64,000 nt of DNA. It comes from Paenibacillus aceris. Its GTDB lineage: Bacteria; Bacillota; Bacilli; Paenibacillales; NBRC-103111. Below the pieces are notes generated by a model. It made no database searches. It saw only the letters and a list, made by a program, of their open reading frames with translations, and was not told where the DNA came from. This document shows, piece after piece, positions 7,294 through 16,488 of this stretch (position 1 is the stretch's first letter; the number at the start of each line of letters is the position of its first letter). Position numbers and translations under genes: made by a program. The DNA lies in NCBI RefSeq assembly GCF_017874035.1, contig NZ_JAGGKV010000023.1, positions 1 through 64,000 on the forward strand, given 5' to 3'.

Positions 7294-8886
7294 TTGAAAA
7301 AAAATCTCGTAACCATATTACTTTCCGTCACACTAGTCGGCGGTCTAACAGGCTGCGCAACGAATCCGGAGGCAAGCCCGAAAGAAAGCGCGAAAGCGGG
7401 TGAAACTGCGGCAGCAACTAAGAATCAAAAGTTTACGATTAATTGGTTCGACGGCACGTGGGAAGAACCGGTTCCAGGGCCAGACAGCGAAGCCGTTAAA
7501 AAAATCAACGAGAAATTTAATGTAGACTTTAAATCACAATTCGTGCCTTTCGATACCTATGATGAAAAACTCGCGGTTAAGATGGCTTCCGGCGATCTTC
7601 CGGACGTAATCGGCATGGAGGCAGTCGACGCCAATTACTTGAAGTGGTCGCAACAGGGGGCATTCCTGCCGCTTAACGATTTCTTACAGCAGTATGAATC
7701 AATGAAAGCTGTTCCAAGTTTTACGTGGGATGCCTTTAAAGTAGATGGCAAAGTATACGGCATTCCAACTTATTTCTCCCCTAAAGGCGGGAAAAAGCCG
7801 CTCATTCGTAAAGATTGGCTCGACAAGCTCGGCCTGAAGATGCCGACGAACTATGAGGAACTAAAGCAAGTTGCCATCGCCTTCACGAAAAACGACCCTG
7901 ACGGCAACAACAAAGCCGATACCATTGGACTCGGACTCGCAAAAGGCATCTATTACGATCCGTCCTTCGGCTCTTATTACGCTAATTTCTCTTGGTATAA
8001 CAAAAATGAAAGCGGTCAGTACATCCCTGGAATTATCTCGAAAGGGAATCAGGAAAAAATTGCATTTTTGGCTGATCTGCAAAAGCAAGGCGCTCTAAAC
8101 AAAGACTGGGCCGTAACGGCGTATAAGGACGTTTTCAAAGCGTTTAATGCCGGAAAAGTCGGCATTTGGTACGAGCAACCGGGAAATAGCGGCAGCAACG
8201 GCATTGTGTTTGATACGCTCAAGCAAAACGATCCGAAAGCCGAAGTCGTTCCGATTCCCCCTTTCAAGGCACCGGACGGTTCGCAAGGCCTTACGCTCGG
8301 CGGCGGCTATTACCGGATGTATATGATTTCCTCTAAGTTGAAAAATGAACCGGAGAAAGTAAAACGCATTCTCGAAATGATCGACTATTTCCATAAAAAC
8401 ATACCGGCCGCTGAGAAAAATCCGCAAAACAAAGATTTCGATTGGATGAATGGCGGCGAAGGCAAAGGCTACAAGATGGTTAATAACATCGCGCAACCAA
8501 TTGCTGAAAACCGCTCGACTGTTGCACCGAACGCCTATATTAAGGACGGCGGTTGGGTGAAGGATGACGAAGACTTGTTCAATTTCGCCAAAGTCGCTAA
8601 GACGCCGGAAGAAAGCAAGTTCCAACAGACATTGGCTGATATGCTGCACGGCATGAAGTTTTATGTGGACCCGACCAGCCGGATCATCTCCCCGATTCTC
8701 ATGGAGAAAAACGCTGACTTGGCCAAATACATTACTGACGAGACGACCAAGATGATTTTCGGCCAAAGACCGCTCACCGACTGGGACAAAATGGTGCAGG
8801 AATATATGGCTAAAGGCGGTAAAGAGATGATTGACGAAGTGAATAAAGCGCTGAAGGCAGGCAATATCCAAGGCGAATGGAAATAA
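7294..8886 (+). CDS. Extracellular solute-binding lipoprotein (LipO-like)
   Basis: The start is TTG at 7294 with GGGAGGG upstream, giving a clean type II signal peptide (MKKNLVTILLSVTLVGGLTGC). The lipobox cysteine is at residue 21, and a low-complexity Ala/Lys/Glu linker follows. At about 530 residues it has the length of LipO/YtcQ family binding proteins that work with LplB/YtcP permeases. It would be anchored outside the membrane and deliver oligosaccharides. Two GxGG segments (GGEGKG, LTLGGGYYRMY) and Trp/Tyr-rich stretches fit a sugar pocket. The more upstream ATG at 7255 would bury the signal peptide and has no ribosome site. Confidence 0.92.
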   Translation: MKKNLVTILLSVTLVGGLTGCATNPEASPKESAKAGETAAATKNQKFTINWFDGTWEEPVPGPDSEAVKKINEKFNVDFKSQFVPFDTYDEKLAVKMASGDLPDVIGMEAVDANYLKWSQQGAFLPLNDFLQQYESMKAVPSFTWDAFKVDGKVYGIPTYFSPKGGKKPLIRKDWLDKLGLKMPTNYEELKQVAIAFTKNDPDGNNKADTIGLGLAKGIYYDPSFGSYYANFSWYNKNESGQYIPGIISKGNQEKIAFLADLQKQGALNKDWAVTAYKDVFKAFNAGKVGIWYEQPGNSGSNGIVFDTLKQNDPKAEVVPIPPFKAPDGSQGLTLGGGYYRMYMISSKLKNEPEKVKRILEMIDYFHKNIPAAEKNPQNKDFDWMNGGEGKGYKMVNNIAQPIAENRSTVAPNAYIKDGGWVKDDEDLFNFAKVAKTPEESKFQQTLADMLHGMKFYVDPTSRIISPILMEKNADLAKYITDETTKMIFGQRPLTDWDKMVQEYMAKGGKEMIDEVNKALKAGNIQGEWK

Positions 8887-8895
8887 TCTGAACTA

Positions 8896-8943
8896 GGAGG
8901 CTGTCCCAGGCGTCATCGGAGGATGATACTCGGGCAGCCTCTT
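8896..8943 (+). other. Intercistronic hairpin
   Basis: AGGAGGCTG (8896 onward) pairs with CAGCCTCTT, extended by CCC/GGG, between the binding-protein gene and the oxidoreductase gene. There is no U-run, so it is more likely an mRNA-stabilising or processing hairpin protecting the abundant binding-protein message than a terminator. Confidence 0.5.
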
Positions 8944-8966
8944 GGCATTTATAGGGGGAAATCGCA

Positions 8967-10223
8967 ATGCAAACATTAACAGCTGTTTTAGTCGGAGCCG
9001 GTGCCCGCGGCGCGCATAGCTATGCGCCTTACGCGCTCGATTATCCGCATGAATTAAAATTTGTCGCCATCGTCGAACCAGACGGACATCGACGGGATCA
9101 ATTTGCTGCGACGCATCAGATTCCGCAAGATCGCTGCTTTACTTCGTGGGATGAGTTGTTCGCACAGTCCAAGCTCGCGGATATTATGCTCATCTGCACA
9201 CAGGATAATATGCATTTTGAACCTACCGTTAAAGCACTGGATCAAGGCTATCACGTACTTTTGGAAAAGCCGATGTCCCCTGACCCTAAGGAATGCCTCG
9301 CAATGGAGGCTTCAGCCAAGGCAAACAACCGTCTGCTATCCATCTGCCACGTTCTTCGCTACACGTCGTTTTGGTCGACGATCAAACGGTTAATTGAGGA
9401 AGGACGCATTGGCGAAGTCGTATCCATCCAGCTTAACGAGAACGTAGCCTATTGGCATATCGCCCACAGCTTCGTTCGCGGCAATTGGAACAACTCCGAT
9501 ACGTCCAGCCCGATGATTTTATCCAAATCATGTCATGATATGGACGTTCTTTCATGGCTTATGGACCAGCCTTGCGTCCGTGTAAGCTCTTATGGTTCCT
9601 TGATGCATTTTCATTCTGGAAATGCGCCTGTTGGATCAACAGATCGCTGTATTGACGGATGTGCCGTAGAATCCACATGTCCATATTCGGCGACGAGATT
9701 TTATTTGGGGGATGGAAAAAACTGGGCCCGACATTTTGTTCAAGATTTATCCAAGGAAGCAATCGTAGAAGGACTCAAGACTTCGCCTTATGGGCGGTGC
9801 GTGTATAAATGTGATAACAATGTAGTTGACCATCAGGTGGTCAATATGGAGTTTGAGAACGGCGCTACGGCAACTTTCAGTATGAGCGGATTTACGATGA
9901 AACAGGAACGGATCATTCAAATCATGGGTACGAAAGGTCAAATCAGCGGACATGATGACAAAATAACGTTGTACGATTTTGTCACCCAGGAAGTGAATGA
10001 CATTACTGTCCATGTGCCGAACAGCGGTCATGGCGGTGGCGATACCGGGATCGTTCAAAGCTTCCTGCGCGAAGTTCGCAGCTACAACGGCGGTGAAGGC
10101 CTTACCTCCGCATCCGCTTCTGTACGCAGCCATATGATGGCATTTGCCGCCGAAGCGTCGAGACGGAACCATGGACAGTCGATCGACATCAATGATTTTG
10201 CCAAATCTTTTATTTCGCAATGA
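8967..10223 (+). CDS. Gfo/Idh/MocA family oxidoreductase
   Basis: At 418 residues it has an N-terminal Rossmann fold (AVLVGAGARGAHSY, a GxGxxG-like nucleotide loop at residues 7-15) and the family motif EKP (LLEKPMS near residue 100). A C-terminal alpha/beta domain follows. These enzymes oxidise or reduce sugars and their derivatives using NAD(P). Cysteines are clustered near residues 226-238 (RCIDGCAVESTCPY) and near 277 (GRCVYKCDN); this looks like a structural metal site seen in a subset of the family. It sits between the transporter and the beta-galactosidase, so it probably processes the imported sugar. Confidence 0.88.
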   Translation: MQTLTAVLVGAGARGAHSYAPYALDYPHELKFVAIVEPDGHRRDQFAATHQIPQDRCFTSWDELFAQSKLADIMLICTQDNMHFEPTVKALDQGYHVLLEKPMSPDPKECLAMEASAKANNRLLSICHVLRYTSFWSTIKRLIEEGRIGEVVSIQLNENVAYWHIAHSFVRGNWNNSDTSSPMILSKSCHDMDVLSWLMDQPCVRVSSYGSLMHFHSGNAPVGSTDRCIDGCAVESTCPYSATRFYLGDGKNWARHFVQDLSKEAIVEGLKTSPYGRCVYKCDNNVVDHQVVNMEFENGATATFSMSGFTMKQERIIQIMGTKGQISGHDDKITLYDFVTQEVNDITVHVPNSGHGGGDTGIVQSFLREVRSYNGGEGLTSASASVRSHMMAFAAEASRRNHGQSIDINDFAKSFISQ

Positions 10224-10263
10224 CGCGCGAACACTTTCAACAAGATAAGAATGGAGCGATTCT

Positions 10264-12009
10264 ATGACAAAGTTAGAAATTGGGGATAAACAATTTTCGA
10301 TGGTCGGACAACCTTTCCGCATCGTAGCTGGTGCCATCCATTATTTTCGGGTTGTGCCCGAATATTGGCGTGATCGATTGCAAAAGCTGAAGGCTTGCGG
10401 TTTCAACACCGTAGAAACCTACGTGGCATGGAACATGCATGAGCCGAAGGAAGGCGTATTTCATTTTGAAGGGATGGCAGATCTTGTCCGTTTTATTGAA
10501 ACGGCGCAGGAACTCGGATTATTTGTTATCGTTCGCCCGAGTCCATATATTTGCGCAGAGTGGGAGTTTGGAGGTCTGCCTGCATGGCTTCTTCGTTATC
10601 CCGACATCCGGCTTCGCTGCGCAGATCCGGTATTTCTCCAAAAAGTGGATGCCTACTACGATGTGCTCATTCCCAAATTAATTCCGCTTCTTAGTACGAA
10701 TGGCGGAACCGTTATCGCTTTGCAAATTGAAAATGAGTACGGCAGCTACGGCAATGATAAGGCCTATTTGGAACATTTGCGGCAAGGACTTATTGCTCGC
10801 GGTGTCGATGTACCTTTATTCACTTCTGACGGGCCTACTGACTCTATGCTGCAGGGGGGCACGCTGCCGGATGTGCTAGCCACGGTCAATTTTGGATCAA
10901 AGCCGGAAGAAATGTTCGAGAAATTCAAAGAATACCGGCCGACTGAGCCGCTAGTGTGCATGGAGTACTGGAACGGCTGGTTTGATCACTGGACGGAGAA
11001 ACACCATACTCGGGATGCGGATGATGTAGCGGACGTACTCGATCGTATGCTGAACTTAGGCGCATCGGTGAACTTTTACATGTTCCATGGGGGGACGAAC
11101 TTTGGGTTCTACAATGGGGCTAATTACGGGGATGCCTATGAGCCGACGATCACAAGCTATGACTATGACGCTCCGCTTTCTGAGAGCGGCGATATAACGC
11201 CAAAATTCCATGCTGTCCGACAGATCTTAGCCAAACACATGGACATAGGCGAATGCGAGCTGCCTGAACCCATTGCGAAAAAGCAGTATGGCCTCGTCCG
11301 TTTGACGGAGAAAGCCGACTTGTTCAGTAATTTACCGCAGCTTTCAACACCACTTACAAGCACATATCCGGTGCCTATGGAGCAGGTTGGGCAGGATTTC
11401 GGGTTCATTCTGTACTCGACAAACGTCACTGGTCCCCGTCTGAACATGCAGTTGCACCTGCAGGACGTGCACGACCGTGCGATCGTATTCGTGGACGGTT
11501 CTTATCTCGGTACAGTTGAAAGATGGGCTCCCCAATCACTGAAGCTGGACATCCCGGTAGGCGGAGCCAAGCTCGATATTCTCGTGGAGAACATGGGACG
11601 CGTTAACTATGGTCCGAAGCTGAAAGACTCAAAAGGCATCACAGAGGGTGTTCGTTTGAACGGTCAATTTCTATTTGATTGGACCATTTCTCCTCTGCCG
11701 CTTGATAATGTGTCAAGTCTGCAATTCTTGCCTTTTAAAGATACGCCGAACGAAAATCCAGCCTTTTACAAAGGTTCGATCGAGATTGAAGAAATTGCGG
11801 ATACGTTCATTCGACTCGACGGCTGGAAGAAAGGCGTTGTTTGGGTAAATGGTTTCAATTTGGGACGTTATTGGGAGCGTGGACCGCAAAAAACGCTGTA
11901 TGTCCCGGGTCCGCTGCTGCGCAAAGGCAGCAATGAGATTATTGTTTTCGAATTGCACGATGTGATAAATCCTGAGATTATGCTAGTGGATACCCCGGAT
12001 TTAGGGTAA
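10264..12009 (+). CDS. Glycoside hydrolase family 35 beta-galactosidase
   Basis: A 581-residue retaining glycosidase without a signal peptide, therefore cytoplasmic. The N-terminal TIM barrel starts with the GH35 signature (AGAIHYFRVVPEYWRDRL). The acid/base Glu158 lies in IENEYGSYG and the nucleophile Glu234 in MEYWNGW; both strings are family diagnostic. The GGTNFGFYNGANY segment and the C-terminal beta domains (GVVWVNGFNLGRYW) complete the match. It would release galactose from the imported oligosaccharide. It is the last gene of the operon, 40 nt after the oxidoreductase, and is followed by a strong terminator. Confidence 0.95.
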   Translation: MTKLEIGDKQFSMVGQPFRIVAGAIHYFRVVPEYWRDRLQKLKACGFNTVETYVAWNMHEPKEGVFHFEGMADLVRFIETAQELGLFVIVRPSPYICAEWEFGGLPAWLLRYPDIRLRCADPVFLQKVDAYYDVLIPKLIPLLSTNGGTVIALQIENEYGSYGNDKAYLEHLRQGLIARGVDVPLFTSDGPTDSMLQGGTLPDVLATVNFGSKPEEMFEKFKEYRPTEPLVCMEYWNGWFDHWTEKHHTRDADDVADVLDRMLNLGASVNFYMFHGGTNFGFYNGANYGDAYEPTITSYDYDAPLSESGDITPKFHAVRQILAKHMDIGECELPEPIAKKQYGLVRLTEKADLFSNLPQLSTPLTSTYPVPMEQVGQDFGFILYSTNVTGPRLNMQLHLQDVHDRAIVFVDGSYLGTVERWAPQSLKLDIPVGGAKLDILVENMGRVNYGPKLKDSKGITEGVRLNGQFLFDWTISPLPLDNVSSLQFLPFKDTPNENPAFYKGSIEIEEIADTFIRLDGWKKGVVWVNGFNLGRYWERGPQKTLYVPGPLLRKGSNEIIVFELHDVINPEIMLVDTPDLG

Positions 12010-12012
12010 CGC

Positions 12013-12052
12013 GAAGAAGGGGGGCATATGCCCCCCTTCTTCCTTTTATTTT
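12013..12052 (+). terminator. Terminator of the GH35/ABC operon
   Basis: A 12-bp GC-rich stem (GAAGAAGGGGGG, 12013-12024; CCCCCCTTCTTC, 12031-12042) with a self-complementary CATATG loop is followed by CTTTTATTTTAT. It overlaps the stop codon of the convergent small gene at 12051. Confidence 0.93.
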
Positions 12053-12206
12053 ATCCTTTATTGCCAGCAGTTACGTTGTCATCACCTTTTTTTACACCTT
12101 TGCTCTTGTATGGTTTGGGTGCGCTCTTCGCCCTGTTGGCACTCACCTGCCATCTGTTCCATCCCTTTTTATCCGTTCCTCTGCCAGTTCCCTTGCCTTT
12201 ACTCAT
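12051..12206 (-). CDS. Small basic protein, DUF3934-like
   Basis: A 51-residue basic protein, starting at ATG 12206 behind a good GGAGTGATCGA ribosome site. It opens with MSKGKGTGRGTDKKGWNRW and continues with NRAKSAPKPYKSKG, a Lys/Gly/Trp pattern I associate with the short uncharacterised DUF3934 family of bacilli, from memory only. The start lies 5 nt past the LysR stop codon on the same strand, so the two are probably co-transcribed. Function is unknown; a nucleic-acid-binding or spore protein would be compatible with the charge. Confidence 0.65.
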   Translation of the reverse strand: MSKGKGTGRGTDKKGWNRWQVSANRAKSAPKPYKSKGVKKGDDNVTAGNKG

Positions 12207-12210
12207 TCGA

Positions 12211-13155
12211 TCACTCCGTTTCAGGTTTAAGTGTTCTAATAGATTGATCGATAAATTGTCTTTTGTCAAATCCAGTCTGAAGCAGCTCTTGCTTGAGAAA
12301 TTGGTAAAGCTTTGAGCTTGCCAGTTTCAATGGATATTCGGATGCCTTGGTGAGAATACCGAACGTCATATCTATAGGATCTCCTATCATAGCTCGAATC
12401 GCAGTTCCGGTAGGCGCTGGGTTCAAAACAATCTCTGGCACAAGGGCAATACCTAGCCCTCTTTCAACATAAAATTTCAAAGCTGTCATACTCCCTATCT
12501 CCATCGTGTCAACGGGAATGTTCCCTGATTCCTGTAAGACCATCTCCAGTTTTCTGCGGTAAGGACAGATCTTTGATGTAATTAGCAGACGATGTCCCCG
12601 AATATCCTCCGGTGCAATAACCGCTTTTTGAGCAAGAGGGTGGTTCTCCGGCATCAAGACAACAAACTCTTCTTTAAACAAAGGTTCATAATAGAGATCG
12701 GAACCCAGATCCGGTGTCGAACAAAGAGCCACATCAATATCCCCTTTGAGCAGCTGATCGCACAATGTTGGTGTATTGGCAAAAATTAAAGAAATACGAA
12801 CCTTCGGATATTCTGTTAAAAACCTCTCTATAATACCTGGTAAGCGATAGCTTGCAGTTGGCTCCGTTACCCCTAAACGAATATTTCCCCTTTCACCTAA
12901 TTGCAAATCCGTCAAATCCATTTGCAATTGATCGATATTTTTTACTATTTGCAGACTCTGATCATAAAACAGTCTGCCTGCTTCTGTTAGACTGATTTTT
13001 TTGCCACGCTCAATAAGCTGAATGCCCAATTCGGATTCAAGCTTTTGGATTTGCATCGTCACTGTAGATTGCACATAGTTCATTTCATCAGCTGCGCGGA
13101 TAAAACTGCCGTGCTTCACAATCATTTGAAACGTTTTTAATGTTTTAAGATCCAT
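12211..13155 (-). CDS. LysR family transcriptional regulator
   Basis: At 314 residues this is standard LysR length. Residues 1-60 hold the winged HTH (LKTFQMIVKHGSFIRAADEMNYVQSTVTMQIQKLE), followed by the linker helix and a periplasmic-binding-protein-like effector domain (RLGVTEPTASYRLPGIIERF through LVPEIVL). It is divergent from an SDR gene (13282), with an inverted repeat in the gap. By the usual LysR pattern it would control that gene and itself. The co-inducer is unknown. Confidence 0.93.
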   Translation of the reverse strand: MDLKTLKTFQMIVKHGSFIRAADEMNYVQSTVTMQIQKLESELGIQLIERGKKISLTEAGRLFYDQSLQIVKNIDQLQMDLTDLQLGERGNIRLGVTEPTASYRLPGIIERFLTEYPKVRISLIFANTPTLCDQLLKGDIDVALCSTPDLGSDLYYEPLFKEEFVVLMPENHPLAQKAVIAPEDIRGHRLLITSKICPYRRKLEMVLQESGNIPVDTMEIGSMTALKFYVERGLGIALVPEIVLNPAPTGTAIRAMIGDPIDMTFGILTKASEYPLKLASSKLYQFLKQELLQTGFDKRQFIDQSIRTLKPETE

Positions 13156-13178
13156 CGTAGTCCCCCCCCTAGCCTAGG

Positions 13179-13195
13179 GTTCATTTTTTTTGAAC
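13179..13195. promoter_or_regulatory. Candidate LysR box
   Basis: GTTCA (13179-13183) and TGAAC (13191-13195) form an inverted repeat around seven Ts; the inner TCA-N7-TGA satisfies the T-N11-A rule for LysR operators. It lies in the divergent LysR/SDR control region. Confidence 0.5.
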
Positions 13196-13281
13196 GTACA
13201 AATCAATTAATTCAATTATACAAATTTAAAATGGCAACATACAATCATTTATATCATGGTGCAACAAAAGGAGATGACAGA

Positions 13282-14028
13282 ATGAATCTGAAAAATAAAG
13301 TGGCTCTTGTGACCGGTGGCGGTACAGGGATCGGCAGGGCTGCTTGCATCGCACTTGCTGAGCGGGGGACTGCTGTCGCGGTGAATTATTCACGCTCTAG
13401 ATCCGATGCGGAAGAGACTGCGCAAATCATCAATAGAAACGGCGGGCGCGCAATTGCGATACAAGCTGATGTTTCTCAAGACCAGGAAGTCAGGAAAATG
13501 GTTGATCGATTAGTTCAACAATTCGGGACGATTGATTTGCTTGTCAATAATGCCAGTATTACCCGGCACATTCCGCTCCATGATCTGGAGGCGGTAACGG
13601 AAGAAGTATGGGACGAACTTTATGATGTGAATGTCAAAGGAATGTATTACTGTGCGCGAGCGGTTGCCCCATTCATGAAAAATAACAAACAAGGTGCGAT
13701 CGTCAATCTCGGCAGTATAGCGGGACAAACAGGATTGGGCTCTTCTCTTCCATACGCCGTATCCAAAGCGGCTGTTCACGGTCTTACGAAATCGTTAGCA
13801 CGCGCCTTAGCTCCGGATATTAGAGTCAACTGCGTAGTACCAGGAGCCGTCGAGACAAGATGGTGGGCTGGTAGGGAAGAACAAATGAAAAAATTAGCTC
13901 CAAATCTTCTGCTGCAGCGCATTGCAGCGCCTGAAGATATTGCCAAATTTATTTGTGCAGCCTTGGAACAAGAAGCAATGACAGGTCAAATTATAACCGT
14001 GGACAGTGGACAAACGTTATCATCATAA
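13282..14028 (+). CDS. Short-chain dehydrogenase/reductase (FabG-like)
   Basis: A 248-residue classical SDR. It has the cofactor loop TGGGTGIG at residues 10-17 and the NNAS motif near 90. The catalytic Ser is in NLGSIAG, with Tyr/Lys in YAVSKAAV near residues 157-161. The first strand followed by residues R/S suggests NADP preference, as in FabG. The ATG 13282 has AAAGGAGATGACAGA upstream; an extended frame from 13231 lacks this. The substrate is not readable. It is divergent from a LysR regulator, so it probably acts in an inducible side pathway rather than fatty-acid synthesis. Confidence 0.9.
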   Translation: MNLKNKVALVTGGGTGIGRAACIALAERGTAVAVNYSRSRSDAEETAQIINRNGGRAIAIQADVSQDQEVRKMVDRLVQQFGTIDLLVNNASITRHIPLHDLEAVTEEVWDELYDVNVKGMYYCARAVAPFMKNNKQGAIVNLGSIAGQTGLGSSLPYAVSKAAVHGLTKSLARALAPDIRVNCVVPGAVETRWWAGREEQMKKLAPNLLLQRIAAPEDIAKFICAALEQEAMTGQIITVDSGQTLSS

Positions 14029-14069
14029 TTCGATATCAGCGAAGACAACTCAACTTTAATAGCACAAAG

Positions 14070-14107
14070 AGACCCACAGCAACAAGCTGCGGGTCTAAGT
14101 TTTTTTA
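14070..14107 (+). terminator. Terminator after the SDR gene
   Basis: The 11-bp stem AGACCCACAGC (14070-14080) / GCTGCGGGTCT (14086-14096), with one A-C mismatch, is followed by AAGTTTTTTTA. Confidence 0.9.
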
Positions 14108-14113
14108 TAAAGA

Positions 14114-14614
14114 TTAATAGGTAATCTTAATGACCTTCGTTACATCGTCGAACTGCACATTGGCACCCAGCACCTCGGACATCAGTCTAACGGGAATGAG
14201 CGTAGCGCCGTAATAGAGCTTGGCAGGCGTCAGCGTATCTCGTTCATCATTCCCAGAGGCATAGGAAGACTTGGTCGTAAAGAAGGTAACCGTCTTCCCC
14301 TTCTTGGTGTAAATAGCTGCTTGCTTGGCCTGATCCCAATCGACGGTAGCACCGAGGGCGCCGGCCAGGTCTCTAACCCATATGTACGAGGAACCGTCGA
14401 TAATGACAGGCTCCATTTTCGCCGGTAACTTGATACCGTCTAACGTAAACGCGCTTTCGTTAAGCTTGAAAGTAACGACGTGGGAAAGCGGACCTGTTGT
14501 CTCCGTTTGTTTTGTATACAGAACCGAATCCGCATGAAGCAGTTGCTTACCAACCGATGGTGCGGGTTCGGTCTCTTGATATGTGCTGAGTAGCGCGTGT
14601 CCGGTAATAGCGGC
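14114..14614 (-). pseudogene. Remnant of a copper-amine-oxidase N-terminal (stalk) domain protein
   Basis: The frame reads as convincing protein from an in-frame TAA (14615-14617) through 166 codons to the stop at 14114, yet no start codon with a ribosome site exists near the beginning. The conserved part is the stalk repeat: FTLDGIKLPAKMEPVIIDG, then YIWVRDLAGALGATVDWDQ, then LIPVRLMSEVLGANVQFD. Such domains sit in secreted cell-wall proteins of Paenibacillus. The sequence upstream of the ATG at 14416 is clearly still in the coding frame (HVVTFKLNESAFTLDG), so this is most likely the 3' end of a larger gene that lost its 5' part. Confidence 0.7.
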
Positions 14615-14633
14615 TTAGTTGGCTAATCAACTT

Positions 14634-15113
14634 TTAAATCGAAAAATTTTTCATCAATGGCATAATAAATTGAATAACACCCATCCCAAGTTTCATAAAG
14701 CTACCTATGTTACTAAACAAACCACCTGACCCAGCTGCGTTTTTGGCTGCACCTTGACCAAGCCCCCCCAGTAATCCACCTGCTGAACCCCCTCCAAATA
14801 ATCCTCCAAGTCCTCCACCACCAAGAAGCCCAAGCATATTACCCAAACCACCAAAACTTGATATATGAGCTTTAGATCTAACTTTATTCCGTGGAAGCTT
14901 TTTGGTGCCTTTGAACCCTTGAAGAATGACTTGATTGACTTGCACTTCTTTCAGAACGCCATAATATAAAGAACCATCCTTGAGTACTACGCATACTGGT
15001 GTTCCTAGACTAGCTTTTGCTTGAGCGGCGATCGTCGGCGACGACTCATATTGTCCTTTCTGTCCTTCATTAACGCGGCCGTGTTTTCTTTTGGGTCGAT
15101 GATAAGTTTTCAT
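14634..15113 (-). CDS. Hypothetical protein with Sm-like segment and Gly-rich tail
   Basis: About 159 residues. A basic N-terminus (MKTYHRPKRKHGR) precedes a small beta-rich unit (GTPVCVVLKDGSLYYGVLKEV, then VILQGFKG) resembling Sm-fold/DUF2642 modules. A Gly/Leu-rich stretch near residues 95-130 (LLGGGGLGGLFGGG and repeats) and a hydrophobic end (FMKLGMGVIQFIMPLM) follow. The make-up is like spore-coat or surface-associated proteins of bacilli, but I do not recognise a named family. A GTG three codons upstream is possible, but its distance to AAAAGGAT is too short. It is a single gene with no obvious operon partner. Confidence 0.7.
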   Translation of the reverse strand: MKTYHRPKRKHGRVNEGQKGQYESSPTIAAQAKASLGTPVCVVLKDGSLYYGVLKEVQVNQVILQGFKGTKKLPRNKVRSKAHISSFGGLGNMLGLLGGGGLGGLFGGGSAGGLLGGLGQGAAKNAAGSGGLFSNIGSFMKLGMGVIQFIMPLMKNFSI

Positions 15114-15263
15114 GCTGCGCACACATCCTTTTAAGAGTAGTCCCCATTCTTGCCATCATATGTTAAGAAGACAAGATCCGACTATGCTCCTCAGTAAATA
15201 ATTCAAAGCTACTGGGAAAAGTTGTTTACAAAACGCCGTACGCATAAGCGAGTACTGATTTCT

Positions 15264-16475
15264 TTACAAATTCTGTTTCTCTAGTTCCATAATGGCATTC
15301 GGCAGTTCGTCTGCAAACCGATTCCAATCACCTTTCATTTCCTCATCTGATAATAAACAGGCGTCCAAAGATGCCACAATTTCGGCTCGATCCATTTCCA
15401 GGCCAATAAATACGACTTTGTTGATACGATCACCATAGGTGTCATCCCAATGCATGATTTGATCTGCATCCTCTTCAAGAACAGCCTCTCTTTCCGCATC
15501 GGGAAGTGCAGCCACCCAATATCCTGCGGGTCCGAAGCGAACAGAAGGTCCTGCTTGGCTCAGGTTCTGAGCATAATCATTTCGGGTTGCCAGCCACATA
15601 ACCCCTTTGGCTCTTACGATTTCCGCAGGCCAGTCCTTCATCCATCCCATCAGACGCGAAGGCTCGAAGGGCCGGACTCTCTCATACACGAAGGAAGAGA
15701 TGCCGTATTCTTCAGTTTCTGGCGTATGGACATCCTTCTCCATTTCCTTCATCCAGCCTGCGGATGTGCTAGCCTCATCGAAATTGAAGAGATGTGTGTT
15801 CAGAATTTCCTCACTCGCCACCTGTCCATGTATGGAACGAATAAATTTGGCTCTTGGCTGCAGCCTGCGGAGGACACCTTCCAACTCGTTCAGTTCATCT
15901 TCATCCAACATGTCACATTTATTCAGAATGAGGATATCACAGAATTCAATTTGATCGATCAGAAGATCCACAACTTCTCTTGTGTCATCTTCACCAACGG
16001 CTTGACTCCGGTCGAGAAGGGTTTCTCCTGAGGAATAATCCGTCCAAAAGCGGTAGGCGTCTACAACGGTTACCATGCTGTCCAAACGGCAAAACTGAGA
16101 GAGATCGATGCCTTGCTCCTCATCCAGATAAGTGAAGGTTTGGGCTACCGGCAGCGGCTCTCCAACACCGGTTGATTCAATAAGGATATAGTCGAATTGA
16201 TTCTCTTTGGCGAGTCGCTCCACTTCCTTCAATAAATCATCGCGTAATGTGCAGCAGATACAGCCGTTAGACATTTCAACCAGACTCTCATTCGTCCGAG
16301 AAAGCCCGTTACCCTCCCGGATAAGTCCTGCATCGATATTGACTTCGCTTAAATCATTGACAATAACGGCAACTCGCAAGCCATCCCGGTTATGTAAAAT
16401 GTGGTTTAACAAAGTTGTTTTGCCTGCTCCCAAATATCCGCTCAAAACCGTGACTGGAATTTGATGTTCTGACAT
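15264..16475 (-). CDS. COG0523 (CobW/ZagA-type) zinc metallochaperone GTPase
   Basis: A 403-residue G3E GTPase. It has Walker [12 protein letters not shown] near residue 13, the metal-binding CxCC motif ([10 protein letters not shown] near residue 70), ESTGVGEP near 100 and NKCD near 180. A C-terminal CobW_C domain starts around residue 250 ([18 protein letters not shown]). Proteins of this type (B. subtilis YciC/ZagA) deliver zinc to client enzymes during zinc shortage. A Zur-box-like sequence lies directly upstream, between a TTGCAT -35 and a TACTAT -10, and znuABC is adjacent on the same strand. Context and motif agree on a zinc role. Confidence 0.92.
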   Translation of the reverse strand: MSEHQIPVTVLSGYLGAGKTTLLNHILHNRDGLRVAVIVNDLSEVNIDAGLIREGNGLSRTNESLVEMSNGCICCTLRDDLLKEVERLAKENQFDYILIESTGVGEPLPVAQTFTYLDEEQGIDLSQFCRLDSMVTVVDAYRFWTDYSSGETLLDRSQAVGEDDTREVVDLLIDQIEFCDILILNKCDMLDEDELNELEGVLRRLQPRAKFIRSIHGQVASEEILNTHLFNFDEASTSAGWMKEMEKDVHTPETEEYGISSFVYERVRPFEPSRLMGWMKDWPAEIVRAKGVMWLATRNDYAQNLSQAGPSVRFGPAGYWVAALPDAEREAVLEEDADQIMHWDDTYGDRINKVVFIGLEMDRAEIVASLDACLLSDEEMKGDWNRFADELPNAIMELEKQNL

Positions 16476-16488
16476 TCGAATTCTCCTT

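Noticed and set aside
8095-8871. A 258-codon minus-strand frame inside the binding-protein gene
   Set aside because: It is a shadow of the solute-binding lipoprotein, with no ribosome site and no recognisable domain.
12028-12315. A 95-codon plus-strand frame after the GH35 terminator
   Set aside because: It overlaps the terminator and the antisense of the small basic gene and the LysR end. It has low-complexity Leu/Pro/Phe content and no ribosome site.
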